Source of the DNA: Pseudomonas vranovensis DSM 16006
Lineage (GTDB): Bacteria; Pseudomonadota; Gammaproteobacteria; Pseudomonadales; Pseudomonadaceae
Length of the DNA: 64,000 nucleotides
Direction of reading: 5' to 3'
NCBI RefSeq assembly: GCF_000425805.1
Contig: NZ_KE384456.1
Coordinates: 124,001-188,000 of the forward strand
Shown: one piece after another, positions 36,549-44,093 of the stretch
Position numbering within the stretch: the first letter of the stretch is position 1
How the letters are laid out: every line of letters starts with the position of its first letter
Made by a program: the position numbers and the translations under genes
The notes under the pieces: model-generated
The model's input: the letters and a program-made list of their open reading frames with translations, nothing else
The model's database searches: none
What the model was told of the DNA's origin: nothing

Positions 36549-38483
36549 GTGTCTGCCGTTCTCTCACTGTTACGAAGCCGCCTGTTGCGGCCGGTCTTTG
36601 TTGCCCTTGGTATCGCTCTTTTGGTGCAAGTGCTGGTCGCGGTTGCGCTGACGCGGAGCACAGTCACCGCGCTTGAAGCGGATTTGGGCAAGCGCCTGGG
36701 GGCGGACAGCCAGAAATTGTCCGCCGAGCTCGAGCAGGCCGGGCAGGAAGTCAGCTCGGGTCTGCAAAGCCTCTCCGCCAGCACCCGCCAGCGATTGACC
36801 GCCGGTCTGTCGACTCGCCTGCAGGGCGAGCAGGCCCAGTTGCGGGAAGCCCTGGAGAAAAACCTCAAAGACTCGGCCAACGATATGGCGCAACTGCTGG
36901 CCTCCGTGGCGCCGCGAGCGATGTGGGACAACGATGTGCCCACCCTGTCCGAATTCTCCCGGCGCGCCCAGCGCAATCCCAATGTGCTGTTTGTGGTCTA
37001 CGACGATGCTCAGGGCCAGCACCTGACCCGTTACCTGAACCGGCAAAACCCGATCAACCAGGCGCTGCTGGAAAAGGGCCAGGGCGAGCGGGCGCTGGAC
37101 AAGGTGCTGGATGCAGCTCGTAACGACCCGTCGGTGTACTTCATCGAGGCACCGATCAGCCCCAATGGAGTGGAGATCGGCAAGGTCCTGATGGGGGTTT
37201 CCACCGCTTCAGTGGATGCCGAGCTGGTGGCCCTCGACAAACGGTTCTCGGCACTGATCGCCAGTGGCGATCAGCTCGTGGGCGACAGCCTGGTTGGCGC
37301 AGCTGCCGACAGCAACAAGGCCTTGCGTGCCCGTCTGGAAGCGGCGCAGGCCAGTGCCGCGGGTATGCAGGCCGGAACCTCGCAGAGCGTCCAGGAGGCA
37401 GCGACGACCTTGCGTTGGAACATCGGCCTGGGCCTGGCCCTGGTCGGTCTTGGCGTACTGCTGGTGGTGGCGGTGGTGCTGGGGCGTCGGGTGGTCAGTA
37501 AGCTGCGCTTGCTTATTGCGGCGCTGAATGATCTGGCGGCGGGTGAGGGCGACCTGACCAAGCGCGTGCCCATCGACAGTCGTGATGAGATCGGCGACAT
37601 GGCGGCGGCGGTCAACCAGTTCGTCGACAAGCTCCAGCCGATCGTGCGTGAGGCCGGGGAAGTGGCTCAGCGTACCGGTATCGAGATCGGTGTCATGGCC
37701 CAGCGCAATGCCGGTGCGGATGCCGCTGCCGAGTTGCAGCGTGATGAGGTAGCGGCCAGCCTGCGTGATCTGTCGACCATGGCCGACGAGGCGCAGGCGG
37801 AAAGCCAGGCCATGCAGTCGGCCTTGCAGCAGGTAGTGGATATTCGGCAGGCCACCGATGAAAACACGCGTACGTCGACTCAAGTGGCCAAGTTGATCGA
37901 GGACCTGGCCGGGCAGGTGGAGACCGGTTCGAAAGTGATCGAGCGGCTGGCCCAGCAGAGCGAGCAGATCGAAGTGGTGTTGACGGTGATTCACGGCATC
38001 GCCGAGCAAACCAACCTGCTGGCGCTCAACGCGGCCATCGAGGCGGCGCGGGCGGGTGAGACCGGGCGCGGTTTCGCCGTGGTCGCCGATGAGGTGAGGG
38101 CTCTGGCCAGCAAGACCCAGAGCTCGACGGGTGACATTCAGGCGCATATCGGTGCATTGCAGCAGGGCGCGAAGGAAGCGGTGGCGGCAATCAGTCAGGC
38201 GGGGCGTCAGGCCAGCGAAGGCTTGCTGGTATTGCGTGATAACGCACGCTTGCAGCAGTCCGTTCAGGCGTCGGTGGAGCAGGTGCATGCGGCAATCGGG
38301 TTGGCGACGCGTGCGGCCGAACAGCAAGCCCAGGGGGCGCAGGCAGTGCGTGGGCGCGTGCAGACCATTCATGCCCAGGCTGAACGGGCTGCCGAGGTGG
38401 TGATGCAGACGACTGCCAGCAGCAAAGTGCTCGACAACCTGGCCGACCAGCTCAAAGCCAGCCTCGGGCAGTTCAGGGCCTGA
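36549..38483 (+). CDS. Methyl-accepting chemotaxis protein
   Basis: This chemoreceptor has 644 residues from the GTG at 36549, which follows GAGGG. An in-frame ATG at 36522 is possible. It has an N-terminal membrane helix, a periplasmic domain of about 270 residues predicted to be mainly helical (many Gln/Leu/Ala), and a second helix (LGLALVGLGVLLVVAVVLG). HAMP follows, then the signalling domain with the hairpin tip GIAEQTNLLALNAAIEAARA and GRGFAVVADEVRALA. The ligand cannot be deduced. It passes signals to CheA/CheW. Confidence 0.93.
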   Translation: MSAVLSLLRSRLLRPVFVALGIALLVQVLVAVALTRSTVTALEADLGKRLGADSQKLSAELEQAGQEVSSGLQSLSASTRQRLTAGLSTRLQGEQAQLREALEKNLKDSANDMAQLLASVAPRAMWDNDVPTLSEFSRRAQRNPNVLFVVYDDAQGQHLTRYLNRQNPINQALLEKGQGERALDKVLDAARNDPSVYFIEAPISPNGVEIGKVLMGVSTASVDAELVALDKRFSALIASGDQLVGDSLVGAAADSNKALRARLEAAQASAAGMQAGTSQSVQEAATTLRWNIGLGLALVGLGVLLVVAVVLGRRVVSKLRLLIAALNDLAAGEGDLTKRVPIDSRDEIGDMAAAVNQFVDKLQPIVREAGEVAQRTGIEIGVMAQRNAGADAAAELQRDEVAASLRDLSTMADEAQAESQAMQSALQQVVDIRQATDENTRTSTQVAKLIEDLAGQVETGSKVIERLAQQSEQIEVVLTVIHGIAEQTNLLALNAAIEAARAGETGRGFAVVADEVRALASKTQSSTGDIQAHIGALQQGAKEAVAAISQAGRQASEGLLVLRDNARLQQSVQASVEQVHAAIGLATRAAEQQAQGAQAVRGRVQTIHAQAERAAEVVMQTTASSKVLDNLADQLKASLGQFRA

Positions 38484-38488
38484 GCATG

Positions 38489-38537
38489 ATCGCGGAGCAA
38501 GCCCGATCCTGTGGTAGGAGCGGGCTTGCCCCGCGAT
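38489..38537. repeat. REP-type inverted pair
   Basis: ATCGCGG-agcaagcccg and the facing cgggcttgccCCGCGAT form a palindromic P. putida-type REP unit between convergent genes. It may help terminate both. Confidence 0.8.
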
Positions 38538-38549
38538 GTTCCTACAGCT

Positions 38550-40115
38550 TCAGGCGCGGTTCAAATACATCCGCGTCGTCAGCAAATACACCGGCAACCC
38601 CGACACCACGATCAACAGTGCTGCGTAGGGCGCCGCCGCGGCGAACTCGACATTGGCGGTGTGTGCCCAGACTTCCGTCGCCAGGGTAGTCATGCCAGTC
38701 GGGCTGAGCAGCAGGGTTGCCGTCAGTTCCTTCATGGCGTCCAGGAACACCAGGGCGAACGCCGCGGCCAGTGCAGGGAAGATGATCGGCAGCGTTACCC
38801 GGCAAAACGCCTTGAACGGCGTTGCGCCCAAGGTGCGTGCGGCTTCTTCGAGTTGCGGCGCGGCCTTGTTCAGGGCGGTGCGAACCGGTGCTTGTGCCAG
38901 TGGCAGAAACAGGAGGGCGTAGGCCAGCAGCAACAAGCCGGTGGTCTGGTAAAGCGCCGGCACGTAGTGCAGCGCGAAGTACACCAGTGTCAGGGCAATC
39001 ACTAGGCCGGGCAGGGCGTGCAGCAGATACGGCAGGCGCTCGGCCCAGATCGCCAATCGGCCCTTGTAGCGCACTACGAGAAAGCTCACCGGCAGCGCCA
39101 GTAACAGGCTCAGCCCCGCGCCGCCGAGTGAAAGCGACAGCGAGGAAAACAGCGCCCGGCTGATGTCTGCGACCGGGAAGGCTGCGGAGGAGCCAACGCT
39201 CAACCAGTAGCCGAGCATGCCCAGAGGAATGCCGCTGCCCAGCAAGGCCAGCACCAGGCAGAACGCCTGGCCCATCGGCATCCAGCCGCGCAGTCGAATC
39301 GGTGCTGCTCGACGTGCCACGCCCTGGCCGATACGGATATGGCGTGCCTTGCCGCGCACGCGCAGTTCCAGCCAGAGCATCAACAGGCACATGAACAGCA
39401 GCACCGCTGACAGCATCGCCGCATTGGCGTTGCTGAATTCCAGCTCGAACTGCTGATAGATCGCCGTGGTGAAGGTCTGCAGGCCCAGGATCGACAGCGC
39501 GCCGAACTCCACCAGCATATGCAGGGCAATCAGCAGGCTGCCGCCGAGAATCGAGGGCCAGAGCAGCGGCAGGGTAATTCTGAAGAACACGCCCCAGCGA
39601 TTCTGCCCCAGCGTGCGGGCCGACTCTTCGAGCGAGGTGTCGAGGTTGCGTAGGGTGGCGGCCACTGGCAGGAACACCAGCGGGTACTTTGACAGGCTCA
39701 TCACCAGGATCGCGCCGCCCAGGCCCTCGAAGCGAGGGCTCAGGGATACCCAGGTAAAGCCACTGACAAACGCCGGTACGGCAAATGGCAGGCACAAGAT
39801 CACCCCCCACAGTCGCCGCCCTGGCAGGTCGCTGCGCTCCAGCAGCCAGGCCAGGGCCAGGCCGAGCACGGCACAGGCCAACGTAACGCCCACCATCAGC
39901 ATCAGCGTGTTGCGCATCAGGCCCCAGACGAATGGGCGCCAGAGCAGGCGAAAGGCTTCATGCCAGCCGGCTTGCCAGGCCTTGAGGCCGACATAGGCCA
40001 GCGGCAGCAGGCTCAGGCCCACCAGCAGCAGCACAGGCAGCACCACCCAGATCGACGGGCGTTTGCGCCGTGGCACAAAGCGACCAATCAGTGGTTCGGG
40101 CAGGGCGGCACTCAT
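38550..40115 (-). CDS. fbpB: Ferric iron ABC transporter permease (FbpB/HitB-like)
   Basis: This inner-membrane protein has 521 residues and about 12 helices. It is built from two permease halves, each with an EAA loop for contact with the ATPase: EESARTLGQNRWGVFFRITLPLL and EEAARTLGATPFKAFCRVTLPII. It should move Fe3+ delivered by FbpA. It starts within the fbpA stop (1-base overlap). No ATPase gene (fbpC) is adjacent, so the system borrows one from elsewhere. Confidence 0.92.
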   Translation of the reverse strand: MSAALPEPLIGRFVPRRKRPSIWVVLPVLLLVGLSLLPLAYVGLKAWQAGWHEAFRLLWRPFVWGLMRNTLMLMVGVTLACAVLGLALAWLLERSDLPGRRLWGVILCLPFAVPAFVSGFTWVSLSPRFEGLGGAILVMSLSKYPLVFLPVAATLRNLDTSLEESARTLGQNRWGVFFRITLPLLWPSILGGSLLIALHMLVEFGALSILGLQTFTTAIYQQFELEFSNANAAMLSAVLLFMCLLMLWLELRVRGKARHIRIGQGVARRAAPIRLRGWMPMGQAFCLVLALLGSGIPLGMLGYWLSVGSSAAFPVADISRALFSSLSLSLGGAGLSLLLALPVSFLVVRYKGRLAIWAERLPYLLHALPGLVIALTLVYFALHYVPALYQTTGLLLLAYALLFLPLAQAPVRTALNKAAPQLEEAARTLGATPFKAFCRVTLPIIFPALAAAFALVFLDAMKELTATLLLSPTGMTTLATEVWAHTANVEFAAAAPYAALLIVVSGLPVYLLTTRMYLNRA

Positions 40116-41128
40116 CAGAGCAGGCCGACTTCGCGTTCAAGCTCCAGGGCCTCTTCGGAATTGCCCAGGTCGGCCGGGGTGATCTTCGGCGGACGCAGGT
40201 CCTCGAATGGCTTCAGGCCCTGGTCGGAGACCATGCCTTTGTGCAACGGGTATTCGGCGGTGGTCTGGGTGATCAGGCGCTGTCCTTCTTCGCTGGCCAT
40301 CCAGGCGAGCAGGTCTTGAGCCTCTTTCGGGTGCTTGCTGGCCTTGACCGCTGCTGCGCTGGAGATGGTCACCAGGCCGCCGGCGTCACCGTCGGCGAGG
40401 TAATAGAGTTTCGAGTCGAGCTGGCCGCGCTCTTTCTTCAGTGCATACCAGTAGTAGTTGTTGACCAGTACGGCAGCCACTTCACCGTTTTCCACGGCTT
40501 TGAGGGCAACCATGTTGTTGGTGTAGGTCTTACCGAACGCCTTGAGGCCAGTCAGCCATTCTTCGGTAGCTTCGCGGCCGTGCAGCTTGAGGATGGCCAC
40601 GGCCTGTTCCTGGAAGGCGCCGCTGGTGGGTACGAAGCCGATCTTGCCTTCCCACTCCGGATTGGCGAAGTCCATGACGGAGGGCGGCAGGTCTTTCTCG
40701 TCAATCACCTTGGGGTTGAACGCAACGACCCGTGTGCGAGCGGTGACGCCCATCCAGGTACCGTTGGCCGCCACGTATTCCTTGGGCAATACCTGCAGGG
40801 TGGAGTCATCGATCTTCGCCAGCAGGCCCAGCTCCCCCAAGTTGTTCAGTGGGGGCGATTCTTCGGTGTAGATGACATCGGCAGGCGAGCGATCGCCTTC
40901 TTCGATGATCTGGCTGGCGAGTTGGTTACTGCTACCCTTGCGGATATTGATGTGAATACCGGTCTTGGCCTCGTAGGCCTTGGCGATGGCTTCACCGATT
41001 TCCTTGTGCTGCCCGTTGTACAGGGTCAGTGACACCGGGTCGGCTGCCAGGGCGGCTGGCGTGCCCAGCACCAGGGCAAAAAAGGAGACGGCCAGGCCGC
41101 GCAACAGGGGGTTATTGCGGAACGTCAT
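40115..41128 (-). CDS. fbpA: Periplasmic ferric iron-binding protein (FbpA-like)
   Basis: The 337-residue solute-binding protein has a signal peptide ending in AALA. The mature part starts with LTLYNGQHKE and contains the paired tyrosines NNYYWY expected to bind Fe3+. The ATG at 41128 (MTFRNNPLLRG) follows GAGG and is preferred over a 67-residue extension that would run through the Fur-like site. It is likely iron-repressed. Confidence 0.92.
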   Translation of the reverse strand: MTFRNNPLLRGLAVSFFALVLGTPAALAADPVSLTLYNGQHKEIGEAIAKAYEAKTGIHINIRKGSSNQLASQIIEEGDRSPADVIYTEESPPLNNLGELGLLAKIDDSTLQVLPKEYVAANGTWMGVTARTRVVAFNPKVIDEKDLPPSVMDFANPEWEGKIGFVPTSGAFQEQAVAILKLHGREATEEWLTGLKAFGKTYTNNMVALKAVENGEVAAVLVNNYYWYALKKERGQLDSKLYYLADGDAGGLVTISSAAAVKASKHPKEAQDLLAWMASEEGQRLITQTTAEYPLHKGMVSDQGLKPFEDLRPPKITPADLGNSEEALELEREVGLL

Positions 41129-41161
41129 GCGGGTACTTCCTCGCTTGCGGCTACATATCTG

Positions 41162-41187
41162 GAAACAATGATAATCGATATTGTTTC
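41162..41187 (-). promoter_or_regulatory. Fur-box-like palindrome upstream of fbpA
   Basis: Perfect arms GAAACAAT and ATTGTTTC flank GATAATCGAT, 34 bases before the fbpA start. The core AATGATAAT is close to the Fur consensus, and an iron importer is a fitting target. Confidence 0.7.
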
Positions 41188-41204
41188 TCAGATGCGCTTG
41201 CTCC

Positions 41205-41740
41205 CAAAAATTAATGAGCAGGCTATCTTTCTGTGCTCTCCAGGAAGGTCGTTTTAACGGCTGGCTCTTCAGGCGACAACCTTTCAATTGCCCAGCTGGA
41301 GAAGGTTGAAGCAGACACCTCTCGATCAAGGGCCAGCACCGGCTGATTCAACATGCGGAAACAGCCAAAATCGTGAACGTTCCGGGCTGAGCGTGCAAAG
41401 AGAGGAGATGCTGCTAAGGCATCGAGCGGCGCTATACGACACCGAAGGGAATATTGCGCTTTTTGAGCAAGAACAGGCTGGTCAGCAGGTCGCTGCGAGT
41501 GATTCGCTACGCAGCGCATCCCTATCAAGAATTTGGCTTGGGGCGCGGCAAGGTAGTCGGTCTTACGAAAAGTCCTAATGCGTCCTCAGAACTACCCCGC
41601 CACGTTGTCAGTGCGATCGGGATTGTTGTGCCGTCATCAGAGTTCTACCATCGAGTAACAGTCTTACTTGATGTTAAGAATGGCCTTTACCGTCAGGCAT
41701 TTTATTGTAGGTGTATATTGAGAAAGGTGCGCGGCGGTTA
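41205..41740 (+). pseudogene. Decayed HlyD/CvaA-like secretion adaptor
   Basis: No single open frame exists, but segments in different frames look like one adaptor protein. YLSVLSRKV comes first (near 41225), then AALYDTEGNIALFEQEQAGQQ (near 41420, split here by frame). The clearest is RYAAHPYQEFGLGRGKVVGL (near 41500-41560), a pattern typical of the beta-barrel part of HlyD-family adaptors of peptide exporters, followed by YHRVTVLLD. Several frameshifts and stops separate them. The identification is from motif memory only. Confidence 0.45.
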
Positions 41741-41741
41741 T

Positions 41742-41822
41742 ATGCATGGGCAGCTGAACCTATTCTTCGGTGGTTTCGGTAATAGGCTGGCAGTTGTCTC
41801 GGGATGGGGCGGGTCAGGGTGA
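41742..41822 (+). pseudogene. Possible N-terminal scrap of a CvaB-like peptidase-exporter
   Basis: MHGQLNLFFGGFGNRLAVVSG recalls the leader region just before the C39 peptidase Cys in colicin-V-type exporters (LxFGFGRRLPVxLQxE). It follows the adaptor remnant in the usual cvaA-cvaB order and then stops abruptly. The stretch is short, so this is weak evidence. Confidence 0.3.
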
Positions 41823-41838
41823 TTATTTAAATCATAAT

Positions 41839-42618
41839 GTGAAATTGTATCAAGTCAATGTTGCACCTTGCTTAATAGTGCGCCGGAAATTCAGGCGCCC
41901 GTTTTCAAAAGATATTAAGGGCCAAATCAAGAAGCTGTACCTGTATGGCAACTACCATGGCCCTCTCGCCTTGCTGCAGAACTTGTTCTGGATCAGTCTG
42001 GCAATTTATCTTGGAGAGGCCAGTCCCTGGCTAATGCCCCTGGCGACGCTGCTGATCGGTTCATGGCAGCGGGCGTTGGCCACGTTGCTACATGAGGCGG
42101 CACGGGGCTTTGTGTCGTAGTAAACGGCTGGGAAAGTTTCTCGGCACCTGGTGCTCCGGATACCTGGTCTTCCAGGGTTGGGTCGGCTACAAGTGCTCGC
42201 ATACGGTGGATCACCACCACAAGTTGGGTGACCAAGATCGCGACCCTGACTACCGGTACTATCGACAGTCTGGAGTGTTCGAGGCACGTTCGACGCTCGG
42301 ATTCATGTTCGCACATCTGATAAAACCGATGTTCTTCTTGAGTGCACCGGAAAGCCTGAGGTATCTGTTGGTTAACCGACTGATGCTCAGTCCCAAAAAG
42401 GAGAGTTACTTTCAGTGCTGGCTTGTCAGGGCCTGCTCGCGTTGTGTTTGACGCTGGTGTTAGGGGTAAAAGGTTACCTCTATTGGCTGTTGCCGTACCT
42501 CACCACCTTTCAAGCTTTAACTTGGTTCATCGAGCTTGCCGAGCATCCTCGAATTTTGTACCGTCGATGTGGGCTGATATTTTATCGAACGACAAAGCAG
42601 CGACAGAGGCCGTCATAA
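41839..42618 (+). pseudogene. Fatty acid desaturase pseudogene (two frameshifts, C-terminus missing)
   Basis: Three stretches join into one membrane desaturase. The first, to about 42098, ends in the first His box LLHEAA. The second, about 42100-42420, restores HGALCRSK and carries the second box HTVDHHHKLGDQDRDPDY. The third, about 42420-42618, has WLLPYLTTFQALTWFIELAEH. The first break looks like loss of two bases inside HEAAH (cgg-cac at 42098-42101); the second lies near 42415-42422. The final His box (typically NYHLVHH) is absent because the sequence runs into the next pseudogene. GC is lower than in the flanks. Confidence 0.75.
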
Positions 42619-42633
42619 CTGCAAGCCAACTTC

Positions 42634-43526
42634 AGAAAAGGCATCATTTTTGCAGCTCTCTGCTGCTGCGCTGAACGCAACAATCGGTGTGCTCAGTAAA
42701 GTGCTCATGAGCAATGGTTTTACAGCCAGTAGTGTTGTCGTTATCAAGACTATCCTGGGTTGCCTGTTACTTTCGGTCTTGTTGCTGTTTCTCAGGCGCC
42801 AAGCGACGGCAGCCAAATGGACCCGTGCGGCGATCTGCGCGTTCCTCGGCATCTTCGTATTGTTCCATTTTGAGACCTCAGCCTATCGGCATTATGCGGC
42901 GGCGGGCGTAGTGGTGGTGCTGATGGCGAGTGCTTCCATCTCGTCAATCCTGCTTGGGCGAATATTCCTTAAAGATGCCATCACCGCGAATGCAACCGTG
43001 GGTGCCACACTGGCTATTGCCGGGATTGCGGTGATTTTCGGCGCAGATTTGCAGCAGGGGTTCACCCTGCAAGGCGCGACGCTTGCTTCCATTGCTGGAT
43101 GCGGTTACGGGGCATTTTCAGTCGCGATGAAGCGGATGGGGGTGTCCGGGGGGGGGGGGGCTGCACTTCACCCGCCAGTTACTGTTCTTCGGAAGCCTCT
43201 ATTTGCTGATGCCTGCCGCAGCCGATGGTTTCGTGATTGGTGAGCTGTCGCTGATGGCAATTGCTGCACTCTTGGCGCTGGCCGCACTGCCGACCATCCT
43301 CGGCTTCTTTTGCACCACCAAGGCAATCGAGTATCTCAAGCCATCTCAGGTGCAGGCGTTGGAGTTGACCGAGCCATTGTTCGCTGCGCTGCTGGCGTTC
43401 ATGGTACTCAATGAGGTGCGGCCAGAAAGCCTGTACGCGGGGGCAGCACTGATCATTGTCGGGTTGTGCTTTTCCAATGAGCTGATTTGCTTGAGCAGGA
43501 AGGCGCCAGTCGCCTCGAGCGAGTGA
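42634..43526 (+). pseudogene. EamA/DMT-family transporter, frameshifted
   Basis: Two open stretches (about 42650-43160 and 43161-43526) together give an inner-membrane drug/metabolite-type transporter of about 290 residues and 10 helices. The frame breaks in a run of 13 G at 43148-43160; 12 G would join ...MKRMGVSG to LHFTRQLLFFGSLYLL. The N-terminus also looks shifted: KGIIFAAL in one frame continues as AAALNATIGVLSKVL in another near 42658. It could be dead, or the G-run could switch it on and off, but the second shift favours decay. Confidence 0.72.
43148..43160 (+). repeat. Homopolymer of 13 G inside the EamA transporter
   Basis: An uninterrupted G13 tract lies exactly where the transporter changes frame. 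Such tracts slip easily during replication and are also a common place for sequencing error. Confidence 0.9.
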
Positions 43527-43705
43527 AGTGCTGGCGGAGTTCTGGGCCTGTGATTTAAGGATGGTCTGATATAGCCGGGTCTTTTCCGGCTATCAGCGGT
43601 CAGCACTTCAAAAAAAGCGGCTGTTGGCGCGTTGAGCGAGGCGGACCTAGTCGAGGTCAGTCGCTTCTGGGATTGGCTGGTGCGAAAATCCAATCGCCAG
43701 AAACG

Positions 43706-43728
43706 AAAAAACCCGCTTTCGCGGGTTT
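43706..43728 (-). terminator. Terminator of the tRNA-Leu transcript
   Basis: Read on the minus strand, AAACCCGCG-aaa-GCGGGTTTT is followed by T-rich sequence. It lies directly downstream of the tRNA. The stretch 43527-43705 shows nothing else. Confidence 0.85.
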
Positions 43729-43739
43729 GATCTGAAATA

Positions 43740-43826
43740 TGGTGCCCAGAAGAAGACTCGAACTTCCACGACCGTAAGGTCACCAGCACCTGAAGCTGGC
43801 GTGTCTACCAATTTCACCATCTGGGC
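43740..43826 (-). tRNA. tRNA-Leu (anticodon CAG)
   Basis: This 87-nt tRNA has an acceptor stem GCCCAGA/TCTGGGC, a long variable arm (class II), a GTTCGAGTC T-loop segment and an encoded CCA end. The anticodon loop TTCAGGT gives CAG, reading CUG. It borders the decayed accessory region, and tRNA-Leu genes are frequent integration targets. Confidence 0.95.
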
Positions 43827-44093
43827 ATTTCGCTAAGGTCACATGATGCTTCACATCACGTTACATCTCAACTATAACGACGGTGTCCGTCGTTGTGGTG
43901 CGCACTATACGGATGCCTCTGATAGCTGTAAAGCCCCGTTCAGAAAAAATCTTAAAAAATTCAAGTCGTTGTTCCTTATGATGGTTTTGGCGCTATCCAG
44001 GGGGCTCTGACAGGGCTGTCCAAGCCTGAAATTTCCGGTTTCAATACGCCTATGCCAAACTAACCCTTATATAGACAAGGTGAACCCCTCCTA
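43827..44093. other. Intergenic region between tRNA-Leu and rnr
   Basis: The 267 bases are AT-rich and hold the promoters of the divergent tRNA and rnr. An inverted repeat around ACGACGG/CCGTCGT (near 43876-43894) is seen; no gene is supported. Confidence 0.5.

Noticed and set aside
41223..41528. A 101-codon minus-strand frame in the accessory region
   Set aside because: The plus strand carries recognisable adaptor motifs here; the minus product resembles nothing.
43740..43826. Direct repeat of the tRNA-Leu 3' end marking an island boundary
   Set aside because: No second copy of the last 15-20 bases of the tRNA was seen between 41.1 and 43.7 kb.
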